A stretch of 64,000 nt of DNA, from NCBI GenBank assembly GCA_017937095.1, contig JAGBEG010000012.1:1-64000 (forward strand), in the 5' to 3' direction. This stretch comes from Roseburia sp. (GTDB taxonomy: Bacteria > Bacillota > Clostridia > Lachnospirales > Lachnospiraceae). Shown here in pieces: positions 45,572 through 53,833 of this stretch (position 1 is its first letter; every line of letters begins with the position of its first letter). The position numbers and the translations under genes are program-made. The notes beneath the pieces are model-generated. The model did not search any database. It saw only the letters and a list, made by a program, of their open reading frames with translations, and was not told where the DNA came from.

Positions 45572-46639
45572 ATGGCAACGATCAGCCTGTGCATGATTGT
45601 AAAAAACGAAGAGGCAGTTCTCGAACGATGCCTTGACAGCATTGCAGACCTTATGGACGAGATCATCATCGTCGATACCGGCTCCACAGACCGCACCAGG
45701 GAGCTTGCAGCAAAATACACCTCCAAAATTTACGATTTCAAATGGACGAGCGATTTTTCCGCCGCGCGGAATTTTTCCTTTTCCAAAGCGACGATGGAAT
45801 ATATCTATACGGCAGACGCAGATGAGGTTTTAGATGAAGTCAACCGTGAGCGTTTCCGCCGCCTGAAGGCAGCGCTGCTCCCGGAACTTGAGATTGTTCA
45901 GATGAAGTATGTCACAGAAACAGAATTTGACACGGTCTTAAATTCCAAAAAGGAATACCGTCCGAAGCTCTTTAAGCGGCTTCGCACCTTTACCTGGGTC
46001 GACCCGATCCATGAGACTGTCCGCTTAAATCCTGTCATTTTTGACAGCGATATCGAGATTTTACACCGCCCGCAGTCTCTGCACAGCAAGCGCGATTTCT
46101 CGATTTTCATAAAGGCGTTCCAGCATGACGGACAGTTTTCACCGAAAATTCGTACAATGTACGCGAAAGAGCTGTTAAAGACCGGGGACAAGAAAGACTT
46201 CATGGATGCGAAACCGATTTTCCGTATCATCTTAGACAACGATCTCTCGGATGACGCCAGAAAGGAAGCGTCCTGCGTGCTCGCAAGAGTGTATCGGCTC
46301 GAAGACAATAAGAACGAATTTTTCAAGCTGACGATGAAGGACATGCTCACAACTCCGTGCGCAGAAATCTGCTATGAGCTCGGCACTTATTTTGCATCAC
46401 AGCGCGATTACGCAGAGGCTGTGCTCTGGTACTATAACGCCGCCTATGAGACGGAAAGCATCTTGGACATCCACACCAGCGGCGATCTGCCGCTGCTCGG
46501 GCTTGTGGAATGCTACGAGATGCTGCTTGCTGACGAAAAGGCAAAGACGCCGTCCAACACGGCGCTCATCATCCAGTACGAAATGATGCTCGATAAATAC
46601 CGTGAGGCGTCCCGCGACTGGAAGATGCCGGAGGAATAA
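45572..46639 (+). CDS. Family 2 glycosyltransferase with C-terminal helical repeat domain
   Basis: 355 residues. GT-A fold start SLCMIVKNEEAVLERCLDS, donor site IIIVDTGSTDRT and metal-binding YTADADEVLDE, followed by a DPIHETVRL acceptor loop; residues about 210-345 are helical TPR-like. This layout resembles peptide- or protein-modifying GT2 enzymes. Start 45572 behind AGGAG; in-frame codons from 45428 precede the RBS and are leader. Confidence 0.85.
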   Translation: MATISLCMIVKNEEAVLERCLDSIADLMDEIIIVDTGSTDRTRELAAKYTSKIYDFKWTSDFSAARNFSFSKATMEYIYTADADEVLDEVNRERFRRLKAALLPELEIVQMKYVTETEFDTVLNSKKEYRPKLFKRLRTFTWVDPIHETVRLNPVIFDSDIEILHRPQSLHSKRDFSIFIKAFQHDGQFSPKIRTMYAKELLKTGDKKDFMDAKPIFRIILDNDLSDDARKEASCVLARVYRLEDNKNEFFKLTMKDMLTTPCAEICYELGTYFASQRDYAEAVLWYYNAAYETESILDIHTSGDLPLLGLVECYEMLLADEKAKTPSNTALIIQYEMMLDKYREASRDWKMPEE

Positions 46640-46646
46640 ACGAAAA

Positions 46647-46702
46647 GGATATCATATGGAACTTTCCCTCGCAGGTCTCATTCCATATGATATCCCTTTT
46701 TA
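46647..46702. terminator. Bidirectional terminator between convergent genes
   Basis: Perfect 15-pair stem GGATATCATATGGAA (46647-46661) with 46681-46695, followed by CTTTTTAT on the plus strand and CCTTTTCG on the minus strand. Serves the GT2 gene and the facing membrane-protein gene. Confidence 0.88.
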
Positions 46703-47602
46703 TAATTCCCAGAAATAGATTTCTGTCGGCAGCCACGACGCAATTTCAATCGCCACAACAGACCCTATGACAAAAGATACCACATTTGCAAGAATCGTAT
46801 ACCCCACAATTCTTCCAATCGACTTCTTCTCTTTCCCAATACGATTAAGCGTCAGGCAGTAAACCACCGTCTCGAAAACCATAATCAGGATTTCCGTCGG
46901 TATATAAAAAAAGACATATCCCCACTGCCCCATCGGTTTCAAAATCCAATAGATCACATAATTAAGCACAAGCTGTGTCAGAATATTCACGATTGCGATA
47001 CAGCCAAGCTGCATCTTCTCCCGAAATCTAAACGCCGCGGCTATTCCCATTTCAAGCGCCAGTGTCACCAGAAGGCGAATCAGAAACTTAATTCCTATTT
47101 TCACATAATTTTCCATCCGCATCTGAGACGTGTCCGTTTTTTCAACTGACATTTCATCCCCGTTAATCTTTACCGTGTAATAGCTGTCAAAGGCATATCG
47201 GCTGTATGTCCTGCCATCCGTAAGCAGCCTGTCCTCCTCCGGGAAATAGACAAGAATCTTAAACTGATAAGGCGGATAGTACCCCCACTCAAACTGGTTC
47301 GTCCCGGAACACTCCCTCATATATTGCATAAAATGATAGCCGTTTGCATCCTCATACTCATAAAACTTCCGAAACGCCACATTCTCCGGTTCATCCCCCG
47401 CCGGCACATCATCTTCTGTCGCAAAGCTGTATGGACCTAAATACTTATCCTTCGCAAGAAGCGTTACATAATACGTCTCATCCTCCACTCCCTCGAAGTC
47501 AATCACGACCGACGGCTTGGGGCCGGTGTCCGCCAGAACCGGAATCGCCCACGCCAGACAAAGCATAACTGTGCATAAAAATATCCCTAATTTCTTTTTC
47601 AT
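46700..47602 (-). CDS. Membrane protein of unknown function with signal peptide
   Basis: 300 residues. Signal peptide (KLGIFLCTVMLCLAWAIPVLA), an extracytoplasmic region of about 150 residues with YYVTLLAKDKYLGPYSF and many Tyr and Asp/Glu, then four hydrophobic segments from about residue 170. Family not recognised; similar 'signal + sensor region + four helices' proteins are common in Lachnospiraceae. Start 47602 behind TTAGGAGG. Alone on its strand. Confidence 0.7.
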   Translation of the reverse strand: MKKKLGIFLCTVMLCLAWAIPVLADTGPKPSVVIDFEGVEDETYYVTLLAKDKYLGPYSFATEDDVPAGDEPENVAFRKFYEYEDANGYHFMQYMRECSGTNQFEWGYYPPYQFKILVYFPEEDRLLTDGRTYSRYAFDSYYTVKINGDEMSVEKTDTSQMRMENYVKIGIKFLIRLLVTLALEMGIAAAFRFREKMQLGCIAIVNILTQLVLNYVIYWILKPMGQWGYVFFYIPTEILIMVFETVVYCLTLNRIGKEKKSIGRIVGYTILANVVSFVIGSVVAIEIASWLPTEIYFWEL

Positions 47603-47727
47603 ATACTGTCCTCCTAAGGAAAATTCTAACAAAAATATCCCAGGCACGCAACTTTCCAAGATACCTTTACAGAAAAGCAGCAAAAACGTATAATTTTCTT
47701 AATGATACTATTTGAAGGAGGAACACC

Positions 47728-47901
47728 ATGCTTACCTGTGATTACATTGTGGAGAAAATTGACGGCGACTATGCGCATCTGCGCCGTGTGGACATGCCGG
47801 ACGAGGAGTTAAAGCTCGTCGCAAGGGCTCTGCTTCCGGCAGAGATTACCGAGGGCTGCACCCTCCATTATGAAATGATGCAGTATACCATAGGCGCGTA
47901 A
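47728..47901 (+). CDS. DUF3006-like small protein (57 aa)
   Basis: Short gene with an excellent GAAGGAGG RBS. The product has the DUF3006 pattern: IVEKIDGDYAHLRRVD strand pair, then ARALLPAEITEGCTLHYE. Such proteins are single small beta domains of unknown role. 162 bases upstream of the CoA-transferase start, with a hairpin between, so it may form its leader gene. Confidence 0.75.
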   Translation: MLTCDYIVEKIDGDYAHLRRVDMPDEELKLVARALLPAEITEGCTLHYEMMQYTIGA

Positions 47902-47922
47902 CATCCATGGCTTTCACCGGGG

Positions 47923-47956
47923 CGTAACAGTTCAGCCTTCCGGTTGAACTGTTACG
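47923..47956 (+). promoter_or_regulatory. Long hairpin between the small gene and the CoA-transferase
   Basis: CGTAACAGTTCA (47923-47934) pairs with TGAACTGTTACG (47945-47956), extended inwards by a few pairs. No T-run follows, so either a weak terminator of the small gene or an operator-like palindrome. Confidence 0.5.
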
Positions 47957-47985
47957 TCGGGGCAACTATTTCCCGCTTCCGGGGC

Positions 47986-48014
47986 TTGTAAAATGTGCGA
48001 TAACGTGATAGGAT
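47986..48014 (+). promoter_or_regulatory. Candidate promoter of the CoA-transferase gene
   Basis: TTGTAA, 17 bases, TAGGAT; about 50 bases before the start codon. Confidence 0.45.
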
Positions 48015-48063
48015 GAAACTATGGTAAAAATTTAACAATCTTTTTACGTGGGAGGTATTTGTG

Positions 48064-49404
48064 ATGGATTTCAAAGAGGAATACAAACAAAAGCTCGTCT
48101 CCGCAGATGAGGCGGTAAAGCTCATCAAATCCGGGGACTGGGTTGATTACGGCTGGTGTACGAACACGGTTGACGCCCTCGATAAGGCATTGGCGAAGCG
48201 CACCGACGAGTTAAAGGACGTCAAGCTGCGCGGCGGCATCCTGATGAAGCCGCTTGCAGTTTTCGAGCGTGAAGATGCCGGCGAGCACTTCTGCTGGAAC
48301 TCCTGGCATATGTCGGGAATCGAGCGCAAGCTTGCAAGCCGCGGCTGTGCTTACTATGCACCGATTCGTTATTCCGAGCTTCCGCGCTATTACCGCGACA
48401 TCGACTGCCCGGATGACGTCGCAATGTTCCAGGTTGCACCGATGGATGCTCACGGCTACTTCAACTTCGGTCCAAGTGCCTCCCATCTCGGCGCTATGTG
48501 CGAGCGCGCAAAGCACATCATTGTAGAAGTAAATGAAAATATGCCCCGCTGTCTCGGCGGCACGGAGTGCGGCATACATATTTCCGACGTCACCTACATC
48601 GTAGAGGGCGAGAATCCGCCAATCGGCGAGCTTGGCGCAGGCGGTCCTGCCACCGACGTTGACAAGGCTGTTGCAAAGCTGATCGTTGACGAGATTCCGA
48701 ACGGAGCCTGTTTGCAGCTCGGTATCGGCGGTATGCCAAATGCAGTCGGTTCCCTGATTGCAGAGTCCGACTTAAAGGATCTGGGCGTTCACACAGAAAT
48801 GTATGTAGATGCGTTCGTTGACATCGCAAAAGCAGGCAAGATCAACGGTTCTAAGAAGAATATCGACCGCTATCGTCAGACCTACGCATTCGGCGCCGGA
48901 ACCAAGAAGATGTATGATTATCTCGACGACAACCCCGAGCTTATGAGCGCGCCTGTCGATTACACCAACGATATCCGCTCGATTTCTGCATTGGATAACT
49001 TTATTTCCATCAACAACGCTGTGGACATCGACCTCTTCGGACAGGTCAACGCGGAGTCTGCAGGCACGAAGCAGATCAGCGGCGCAGGCGGACAGCTCGA
49101 CTTCGTGCTCGGCGCGTACCTTTCCAACGGCGGCAAGAGTTTCATCTGCCTGTCCTCCACCTTCAAGTCGAAGGATGGCACGGTACAGTCCCGCATCCGT
49201 CCGACGCTCGCCAACGGCTCCGTTGTCACCGACGCACGTCCAAACGTACATTATGTCGTTACAGAGTACGGCAAGGTCAACTTAAAGGGCTTATCCGCAT
49301 GGCAGAGAGCAGAGTCTCTGATTTCCATTGCGCACCCGGATTTCCGTGATGAGCTTATCAAGGAAGCAGAGAAGATGAACATCTGGAGAAGAAGCAACAA
49401 ATAA
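48064..49404 (+). CDS. but: Butyryl-CoA:acetate CoA-transferase
   Basis: 446 residues, the usual Roseburia/Faecalibacterium But length. Transfers CoA from butyryl-CoA to acetate, the last step of butyrate formation in gut Firmicutes. Near-diagnostic stretches: [58 protein letters not shown], the active-site Glu region [19 protein letters not shown] and the end [18 protein letters not shown]. The distinction from 4-hydroxybutyrate CoA-transferases rests on these segments. Start ATG 48064 has GGGAGG at 8 bases; the GTG just before is not needed. Own promoter and terminator. Confidence 0.9.
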   Translation: MDFKEEYKQKLVSADEAVKLIKSGDWVDYGWCTNTVDALDKALAKRTDELKDVKLRGGILMKPLAVFEREDAGEHFCWNSWHMSGIERKLASRGCAYYAPIRYSELPRYYRDIDCPDDVAMFQVAPMDAHGYFNFGPSASHLGAMCERAKHIIVEVNENMPRCLGGTECGIHISDVTYIVEGENPPIGELGAGGPATDVDKAVAKLIVDEIPNGACLQLGIGGMPNAVGSLIAESDLKDLGVHTEMYVDAFVDIAKAGKINGSKKNIDRYRQTYAFGAGTKKMYDYLDDNPELMSAPVDYTNDIRSISALDNFISINNAVDIDLFGQVNAESAGTKQISGAGGQLDFVLGAYLSNGGKSFICLSSTFKSKDGTVQSRIRPTLANGSVVTDARPNVHYVVTEYGKVNLKGLSAWQRAESLISIAHPDFRDELIKEAEKMNIWRRSNK

Positions 49405-49435
49405 GCGGTTACAGTAACTATATAGCTGCAAAAAG

Positions 49436-49482
49436 AGGCGGTCGCACCGGTACATATCATACCGCGCGGCCGCCTTTTTTTC
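49436..49482 (+). terminator. Terminator of the CoA-transferase gene
   Basis: AGGCGGTCGC...TACCGCGCGGCCGCCT stem with a CATATCA-type loop followed by T7. Confidence 0.88.
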
Positions 49483-49490
49483 CTTGTTCA

Positions 49491-49578
49491 GATTCTCTTG
49501 CCCCGCTGTCTGGATTCTCTTATTCCGCTATTGGGATTCTCTTGTTGCACTGTTGGGATTCTCTTGTTCTGCTGTCCC
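49491..49578. repeat. 22-bp tandem repeat, four copies
   Basis: Units start at 49491, 49513, 49535 and 49557, each opening GATTCTCTT and then varying (GCCCCGCTGTCTG, ATTCCGCTATTGG, GTTGCACTGTTGG, GTTCTGCTGTCCC). No spacers, so not CRISPR; period 22 does not keep a reading frame. Between the CoA-transferase terminator and the 3' end of the next minus-strand gene. Confidence 0.85.
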
Positions 49579-49616
49579 TCCCGCCTGCGTTTTACGCACT
49601 GACACTGGAAGCCCGT

Positions 49617-50648
49617 CTACTCCTCTTCCCAGCCATTCTCATGCCGTCCGAATTTTTGTCCGACCTTGACCGGCGCATGGAGAAATACAAGCGTATCCGG
49701 GCTGATATTGCAGACGGTGTTTAACGTGCATACGACGACATTGTCCGGGTTATTCACATATTCGTCCGATTCATCCCCGACAAAGAAGCGCCATCCGCTG
49801 TCAGGCTGACCGGGACACGGTTCGTCAAGGTACATATAATCAATCCGCCCCTCATCCAGCGCTTTTCTCGTGATAAAGCATCCCATACTTCCCAGCTTGC
49901 TATCCAGCAGAACCGCCCCTTCTCTTTTCTGCGGAATATACCATTGATTTCGCTGCCATGCGCCGCCTTCCTCCAGCAGATGGCCTGTCAGGTTCCGGTT
50001 GATCTCAAGAAATCCGCTGACATCCGGTTCATATTTTCTCATGTGATACAGCGCCCCGCATAGACAGCTCACCGCATACTCCCCATAGGAATGATAAAAG
50101 ACCTGTGCCTGCCGCACCCATATATCCGTGATCTCCCAAAATTCTTCCTCGGAAATCATTCCACAGGCAACCGCGCTTCTGCACAGTCCGATCCGTTCAT
50201 TAATGTCCCACGCATAGAATCCCTTCTCCTTCACGATCGGATAAAAGTACTCCGCCAACTGTTTACAGTGAAGAAAACGCTCCCGTCCCTCCTCGTTCAG
50301 CTCACTTACATCAAACAAAGGTACATGATTCCAAAAAGTCATAAACTGCTCGTACTCCCTGCTTCCCGAATATCCCTGGTAACATGCCCGCAGCAGCGTT
50401 TCTTTGTCTTCGACTCCGAACATCCGCATCATATGCTCCCGCACCTGTGCGCTCTCCTCTTCGCTGCCGCAGTGATATAACGTTTCATACCCCATATGTA
50501 CCGGGATTCCGGGAACTTTTCTGCAAGCGGAGATCCCCGAAAGCAGTAATGTAAATTCTTCTCTGCTCACCGCTTTTGCATCTTTCGCTGCGGGTGCTTT
50601 TTCATACTTATCTTTTAACGCAACAATTTCATTTGCAAGTTTTTCCAT
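49617..50648 (-). CDS. DUF1266-DUF2185 fusion protein
   Basis: 343 residues. The middle resembles DUF1266 (AWDINERIGLCRSAVACGMISEEEFWEI region, seen by AWDINERIGLCRSAVACG and CLCGALYHMRKYE). From about residue 250 it resembles DUF2185/immunity-protein domains (GSMGCFITRKALDEG, then DSGWRFFVGDESDEYVNNP). DUF2185 proteins are often immunity-like in toxin loci, but no toxin gene adjoins. Start 50648; longer readings lack an RBS. Probably cytosolic; function unknown. Confidence 0.75.
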   Translation of the reverse strand: MEKLANEIVALKDKYEKAPAAKDAKAVSREEFTLLLSGISACRKVPGIPVHMGYETLYHCGSEEESAQVREHMMRMFGVEDKETLLRACYQGYSGSREYEQFMTFWNHVPLFDVSELNEEGRERFLHCKQLAEYFYPIVKEKGFYAWDINERIGLCRSAVACGMISEEEFWEITDIWVRQAQVFYHSYGEYAVSCLCGALYHMRKYEPDVSGFLEINRNLTGHLLEEGGAWQRNQWYIPQKREGAVLLDSKLGSMGCFITRKALDEGRIDYMYLDEPCPGQPDSGWRFFVGDESDEYVNNPDNVVVCTLNTVCNISPDTLVFLHAPVKVGQKFGRHENGWEEE

Positions 50649-50695
50649 ATACTGACCCCTTTCTGTTGTTGGACACATTACAGCAAATCAACGCT

Positions 50696-52084
50696 TTACT
50701 CATTTGCGCCCTGCTGCTCCGTTTCCGAATCTCCCGCTTCCAGTCCATCCGCCGAATAACGGTTCGATGCATTCCACAGAATCCATTCCTCATAGCCTGC
50801 GTCATACACCGCCTGTATCTGCTGCCGGATTTCTTCTCCCTCATAAGAAATATGCCCCGGAACCCACGTTGCCGTAAAGCTCTGCAGCCACGGGCGCACC
50901 ACCGCCCGGTCCGCATCTCCCACAGTCGCCAATTCCCTGCCAGACCCCTGCAATGCCGCCAGCACCGTCTCATAGGGGTGCGCATCCGGCACATCCAGAC
51001 CGAACACCCCGTTTGCGTAATGAGAAGGGTACACCATCGGACTTAAGACATCCACGATCCCGCCTATGGTCTGATAATTTTGTCCTACACGCTCCACATC
51101 CGTTTCACTGCCGATAATTGTTCCGAAGACATCCGCACCGAACGGGATATTTTCCTGCGCAAACCGCTCCGCGGCATAGGAGAGAAATCCTGTAATCGCC
51201 TGTTCCTTTGTATATGTATTCAAATCTACGCCATAATCCGCAGCGTCGGCATCCGCTCCGATCGGGAACCGTACATAATCAAATTGAATCTCATCAAAGC
51301 CCAATTTGGAGGCGGCAACCGCCACATCCACAATATATTCCCACGTCTCCTGCCGATAAGGGTTTACAAATGCCAGTCCATTCGCGTCCGTTACCAAAGT
51401 TCCGTCCGGTTTCTTTAGCGCCAGCTCCGGTTTTGCCGTAGCAAGGTAAGGGTCTTTAAAACATACAACTCTTGCAATGGTATAAATATGGTGTTCCTTT
51501 AGCTTCGCCATAAGCCCTTCCATATCGGGAATATAGTTGATGCAGGCGCCCATATCTTTCGCGCTGTCCAGATTCATTTTGTAAGTGATATTGCCGTCAT
51601 CGTTTTTTACGTCAATGACCATCGCGTTTAGCTCCGTCTCATCTACAAGTGTGATAAGATTGTCCATAGAAGCACTTCCCGCCATCGGTCCGGTCACATA
51701 GATTCCTCTGACCTTTTTATGGTTCGTCTTCCAATCGTTCCCGGATGTCTTCTCCTCCGCGTCCTGCCCCTGCGCTCCTTCTGCGTTTTCTTCCTTCAAC
51801 ACCTGTTCTTCGTCCGATGCTTCTTCCGTCTTCCGTTCTTCATCCGATGTTTCTTCTGTCTTTTGTCCTTCGTCCGACGTCCCCGTTCCTTCGTCCGATG
51901 CTTCTTCGCCCGGCGCTCCCGCGCCTGTCTGCCCTTCGGTACTGCCTTCCCCCGACAGCTCCGAACCGCCCTCCTCCATCGTCTCCGCAAGCGGTCCGTC
52001 CGGCGCCGCACAGGCTCCCAGCATGGTCCCTGTCACCATAAAAGCCACCAAAAACGCTATTCCTGCATATCTCTTCTTTTTCAT
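50696..52084 (-). CDS. DUF4015 putative glycoside hydrolase lipoprotein
   Basis: 462 residues. Lipoprotein signal with LGAC, an acidic linker of about 100 residues with repeats of SDEExKTEE type, then a TIM-barrel DUF4015 domain: VRGIYVTGPMAGS, LNAMVIDVKNDDGNITY, IARVVCFKDPYLA, GFDEIQFDYVRFP (likely catalytic acids) and VLSPMVYPSHY. Anchored outside the membrane; substrate unknown, perhaps a wall polysaccharide. Start 52084 behind AAGGGAG. Upstream of the DUF1266 gene by 47 bases. Confidence 0.85.
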   Translation of the reverse strand: MKKKRYAGIAFLVAFMVTGTMLGACAAPDGPLAETMEEGGSELSGEGSTEGQTGAGAPGEEASDEGTGTSDEGQKTEETSDEERKTEEASDEEQVLKEENAEGAQGQDAEEKTSGNDWKTNHKKVRGIYVTGPMAGSASMDNLITLVDETELNAMVIDVKNDDGNITYKMNLDSAKDMGACINYIPDMEGLMAKLKEHHIYTIARVVCFKDPYLATAKPELALKKPDGTLVTDANGLAFVNPYRQETWEYIVDVAVAASKLGFDEIQFDYVRFPIGADADAADYGVDLNTYTKEQAITGFLSYAAERFAQENIPFGADVFGTIIGSETDVERVGQNYQTIGGIVDVLSPMVYPSHYANGVFGLDVPDAHPYETVLAALQGSGRELATVGDADRAVVRPWLQSFTATWVPGHISYEGEEIRQQIQAVYDAGYEEWILWNASNRYSADGLEAGDSETEQQGANE

Positions 52085-52118
52085 AACTCCCTTGTTCTCC
52101 TGCCTCTCTGCCAAAATG

Positions 52119-52285
52119 TTAAAAAGCTTCCGCAGTTATATGTTCTAACGCCTGTTCTACCGTATCAAACATCAAAAACCATGGAAATTCCCCCGTCGTT
52201 TCCTTTGCATTCTCTAAGTATTATCCAACGCCATCCAGGCGTTCTTCGGCTTCTTATCCAGAAAATCCTTGTAATCTGTCTTCAT
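52119..52285 (-). pseudogene. Frameshifted small gene (about 55 codons)
   Basis: From ATG 52285 the minus strand reads MKTDYKDFLDKKPKNAWMAL then DNT and a TAG at 52214-52216. One base out of frame the sequence continues as ENAKETTGEFPWFLMFDTVE and QALEHITAEAF to a TAA at 52119-52121. Both parts have coding-like composition and join at about 52215-52225, so a single-base change broke one short gene, unless the sequence has an error. Family not recognised. Confidence 0.55.
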
Positions 52286-52366
52286 CTTACTACCTGATTT
52301 TATGACGCCTTTCTCATACATTATACGTTAAAAAGAGATATTTTCCAACTACAAGAAGGGTTGCAA

Positions 52367-52456
52367 ATGGTTACATATGCGGATTTAATCCAATTCTGTA
52401 TACTCATTGTTGCCCTTGTTGGTCTGTGTTATCAGATTTTCAAAGGTAGAAAATAA
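52367..52456 (+). CDS. Putative holin-like toxin mini-protein (29 aa)
   Basis: MVTYADLIQFCILIVALVGL followed by CYQIFKGRK: one hydrophobic helix with a short basic tail. This matches the Hol-Tox-type mini-proteins of Firmicutes (consensus start MxTYxxLFQF). AAGGG RBS; the stop codon runs into a perfect terminator. Such genes are often type I toxins with an antisense RNA; the antisense was not identified here. Easily missed because of its length. Confidence 0.72.
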   Translation: MVTYADLIQFCILIVALVGLCYQIFKGRK

Positions 52457-52485
52457 GCCGCCATTACTCCCAATAATGGCGGCTT
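52455..52485. terminator. Terminator hairpin behind the mini-toxin gene
   Basis: AAGCCGCCATTA (52455-52466), 7-base loop, TAATGGCGGCTT (52474-52485), 12 perfect pairs. T-rich continuation is better on the minus strand (TTATTTTC), so it may also end an antisense transcript. The rest, 52486-52644, is AT-rich with no gene seen. Confidence 0.7.
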
Positions 52486-52644
52486 AAGTAATTAAGTTGT
52501 AATATTATTCGGGCAAACCGCTTCCAGTTTCCCTTCTTCTATTTTTAATATAAGCAAATATTGTAAAAATGTCAAGCAGTATCCGAAGCGTCGGAATATC
52601 GTTAATGGCATTCATTTATCCACGATCTCAAGAATATCTCAAAT

Positions 52645-53079
52645 CTATATCCACTGAATAAATGCCGTCTTATCGTTTCTGTTATAGCCCGCCTGCTCAT
52701 AAAAGCGGAGCGTGCCCTCCTCCTTCGAGCCGGTGAGAAGCATCATCTTATAGCAATTTTCCTTTTCTGCAAGCTCCTTTGCATAATTAAGGCAGGCGGT
52801 CGCCAGTCCCTTGCCGCGATATGCTTCATCTGTAATCACATTTTCCACAAACGCATACGGACGCTGACCGCGGGTAAGGTTCGGAATGATGACGCAGACA
52901 CAGGAAGAAACAATCTGCCCGTCCTCCTCCGCGACAATAATATGATGGTTCTTATCCACCAGAATGCTCTGCCACAGCTCTGATAATTCCTGCGTAAATT
53001 CCGGCATCGGGTTATCGTGTAACTGCATGTAAAGCTGTAACAAATCATGTAAATCCTCTTCAACGACTTCTCTTATCAT
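52645..53079 (-). CDS. GNAT-family N-acetyltransferase
   Basis: 144 residues. Acetyl-CoA site in ENVITDEAYRGKGLATACL (Q/RxxGxG/A as RGKGLA), strand KMMLLTGS and FYEQAGY end. Substrate unknown. Single gene with AGGAAG-type RBS. Confidence 0.85.
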   Translation of the reverse strand: MIREVVEEDLHDLLQLYMQLHDNPMPEFTQELSELWQSILVDKNHHIIVAEEDGQIVSSCVCVIIPNLTRGQRPYAFVENVITDEAYRGKGLATACLNYAKELAEKENCYKMMLLTGSKEEGTLRFYEQAGYNRNDKTAFIQWI

Positions 53080-53163
53080 CCCGACTTCCTCCCCGCATAT
53101 TTCTTTTTTTCAAAATCGCATTTTCTATCTGTTTATTCTATAACAAAATTATGTCTTCTAAGA

Positions 53164-53598
53164 CTACAATCGTTTTGTAAAACAAATAATTCTGTTTGCC
53201 TCTGAAAATCCCATTTTTAAGTGAAATGCCAGACTCACATCGTTATCTAATTCACAATCACTTGCAAATTCGACACAGCCTTTTTCTTTCGCCCATTCTT
53301 CGCATTTTGCCAGCAGATCTTTTGCATAGCCCTTGTGTCGAAATTCCTGTTCTACAAATATCCCTTCCAGATAACCCACAGGGCTGCTATCTGTACCCTC
53401 GACATAGTCATGCCGTAACTGGCATTGCGCAAAGCCAACTGCCTGATTGTCAATGGACAGCAGAAATATCGCGCTTTCTTCCCGCGCTAACGTGTCCTCA
53501 AAATCTTTTACCAGTTCATCTACCGTATGGCTCTTCCACATTTTTACTGCCATCTGCGCAATCACTGATGCATGTTTAAATTCTGCTTTTTCTATCAT
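53164..53598 (-). CDS. Aminoglycoside 6'-N-acetyltransferase-like protein (AAC(6')-I type)
   Basis: 144 residues, the usual AAC(6')-I size. Characteristic parts: MAVKMWKSHTVDEL-like start (IAQMAVKMWKSHTVDEL), FAQCQLRHDYVEGTDSSPVG, YLEGIFVEQEFRHKGYAKDL with the CoA loop, and FASDCELDNDVSLAFHLKMG ending in NRIICFTKRL. This combination is typical for AAC(6') enzymes that acetylate kanamycin/tobramycin-like drugs. Activity and clinical relevance cannot be judged; many such chromosomal enzymes are intrinsic. Confidence 0.8.
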   Translation of the reverse strand: MIEKAEFKHASVIAQMAVKMWKSHTVDELVKDFEDTLAREESAIFLLSIDNQAVGFAQCQLRHDYVEGTDSSPVGYLEGIFVEQEFRHKGYAKDLLAKCEEWAKEKGCVEFASDCELDNDVSLAFHLKMGFSEANRIICFTKRL

Positions 53599-53757
53599 AT
53601 CCTGTTTTCTCCAATGCGGTAATTCTTCCCAACGCTTCCGCCTCTGCCTTTTTATATCACTATTTATTTTATCATATCACCTTTTCTTAACATATGGAAT
53701 TTCTAAATCTATTGCTTCGGGCTAATCATATTTAATTAAGAACGTTGTTGCTTTCTA

Positions 53758-53787
53758 TCGCACGATTTTATTTCTATTTTCGTACGA
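53758..53787. promoter_or_regulatory. Paired TCGTACGA-type sites 22 bases apart
   Basis: TCGCACGA (53758-53765) and TCGTACGA (53780-53787), each followed by TTT, spaced by two helical turns, upstream of the AAC(6')-like gene. Possible operator pair. The rest of 53599-53833 is AT-rich with TATGATA-type -10 candidates. Confidence 0.3.
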
Positions 53788-53833
53788 TTTGGATATGATA
53801 TAATTTAATCTAATCAGGCATTTCATACGTACT

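Noticed and set aside
49491-49578. CRISPR array
   Set aside because: Units abut with no spacers and drift in half their length; no cas genes nearby.
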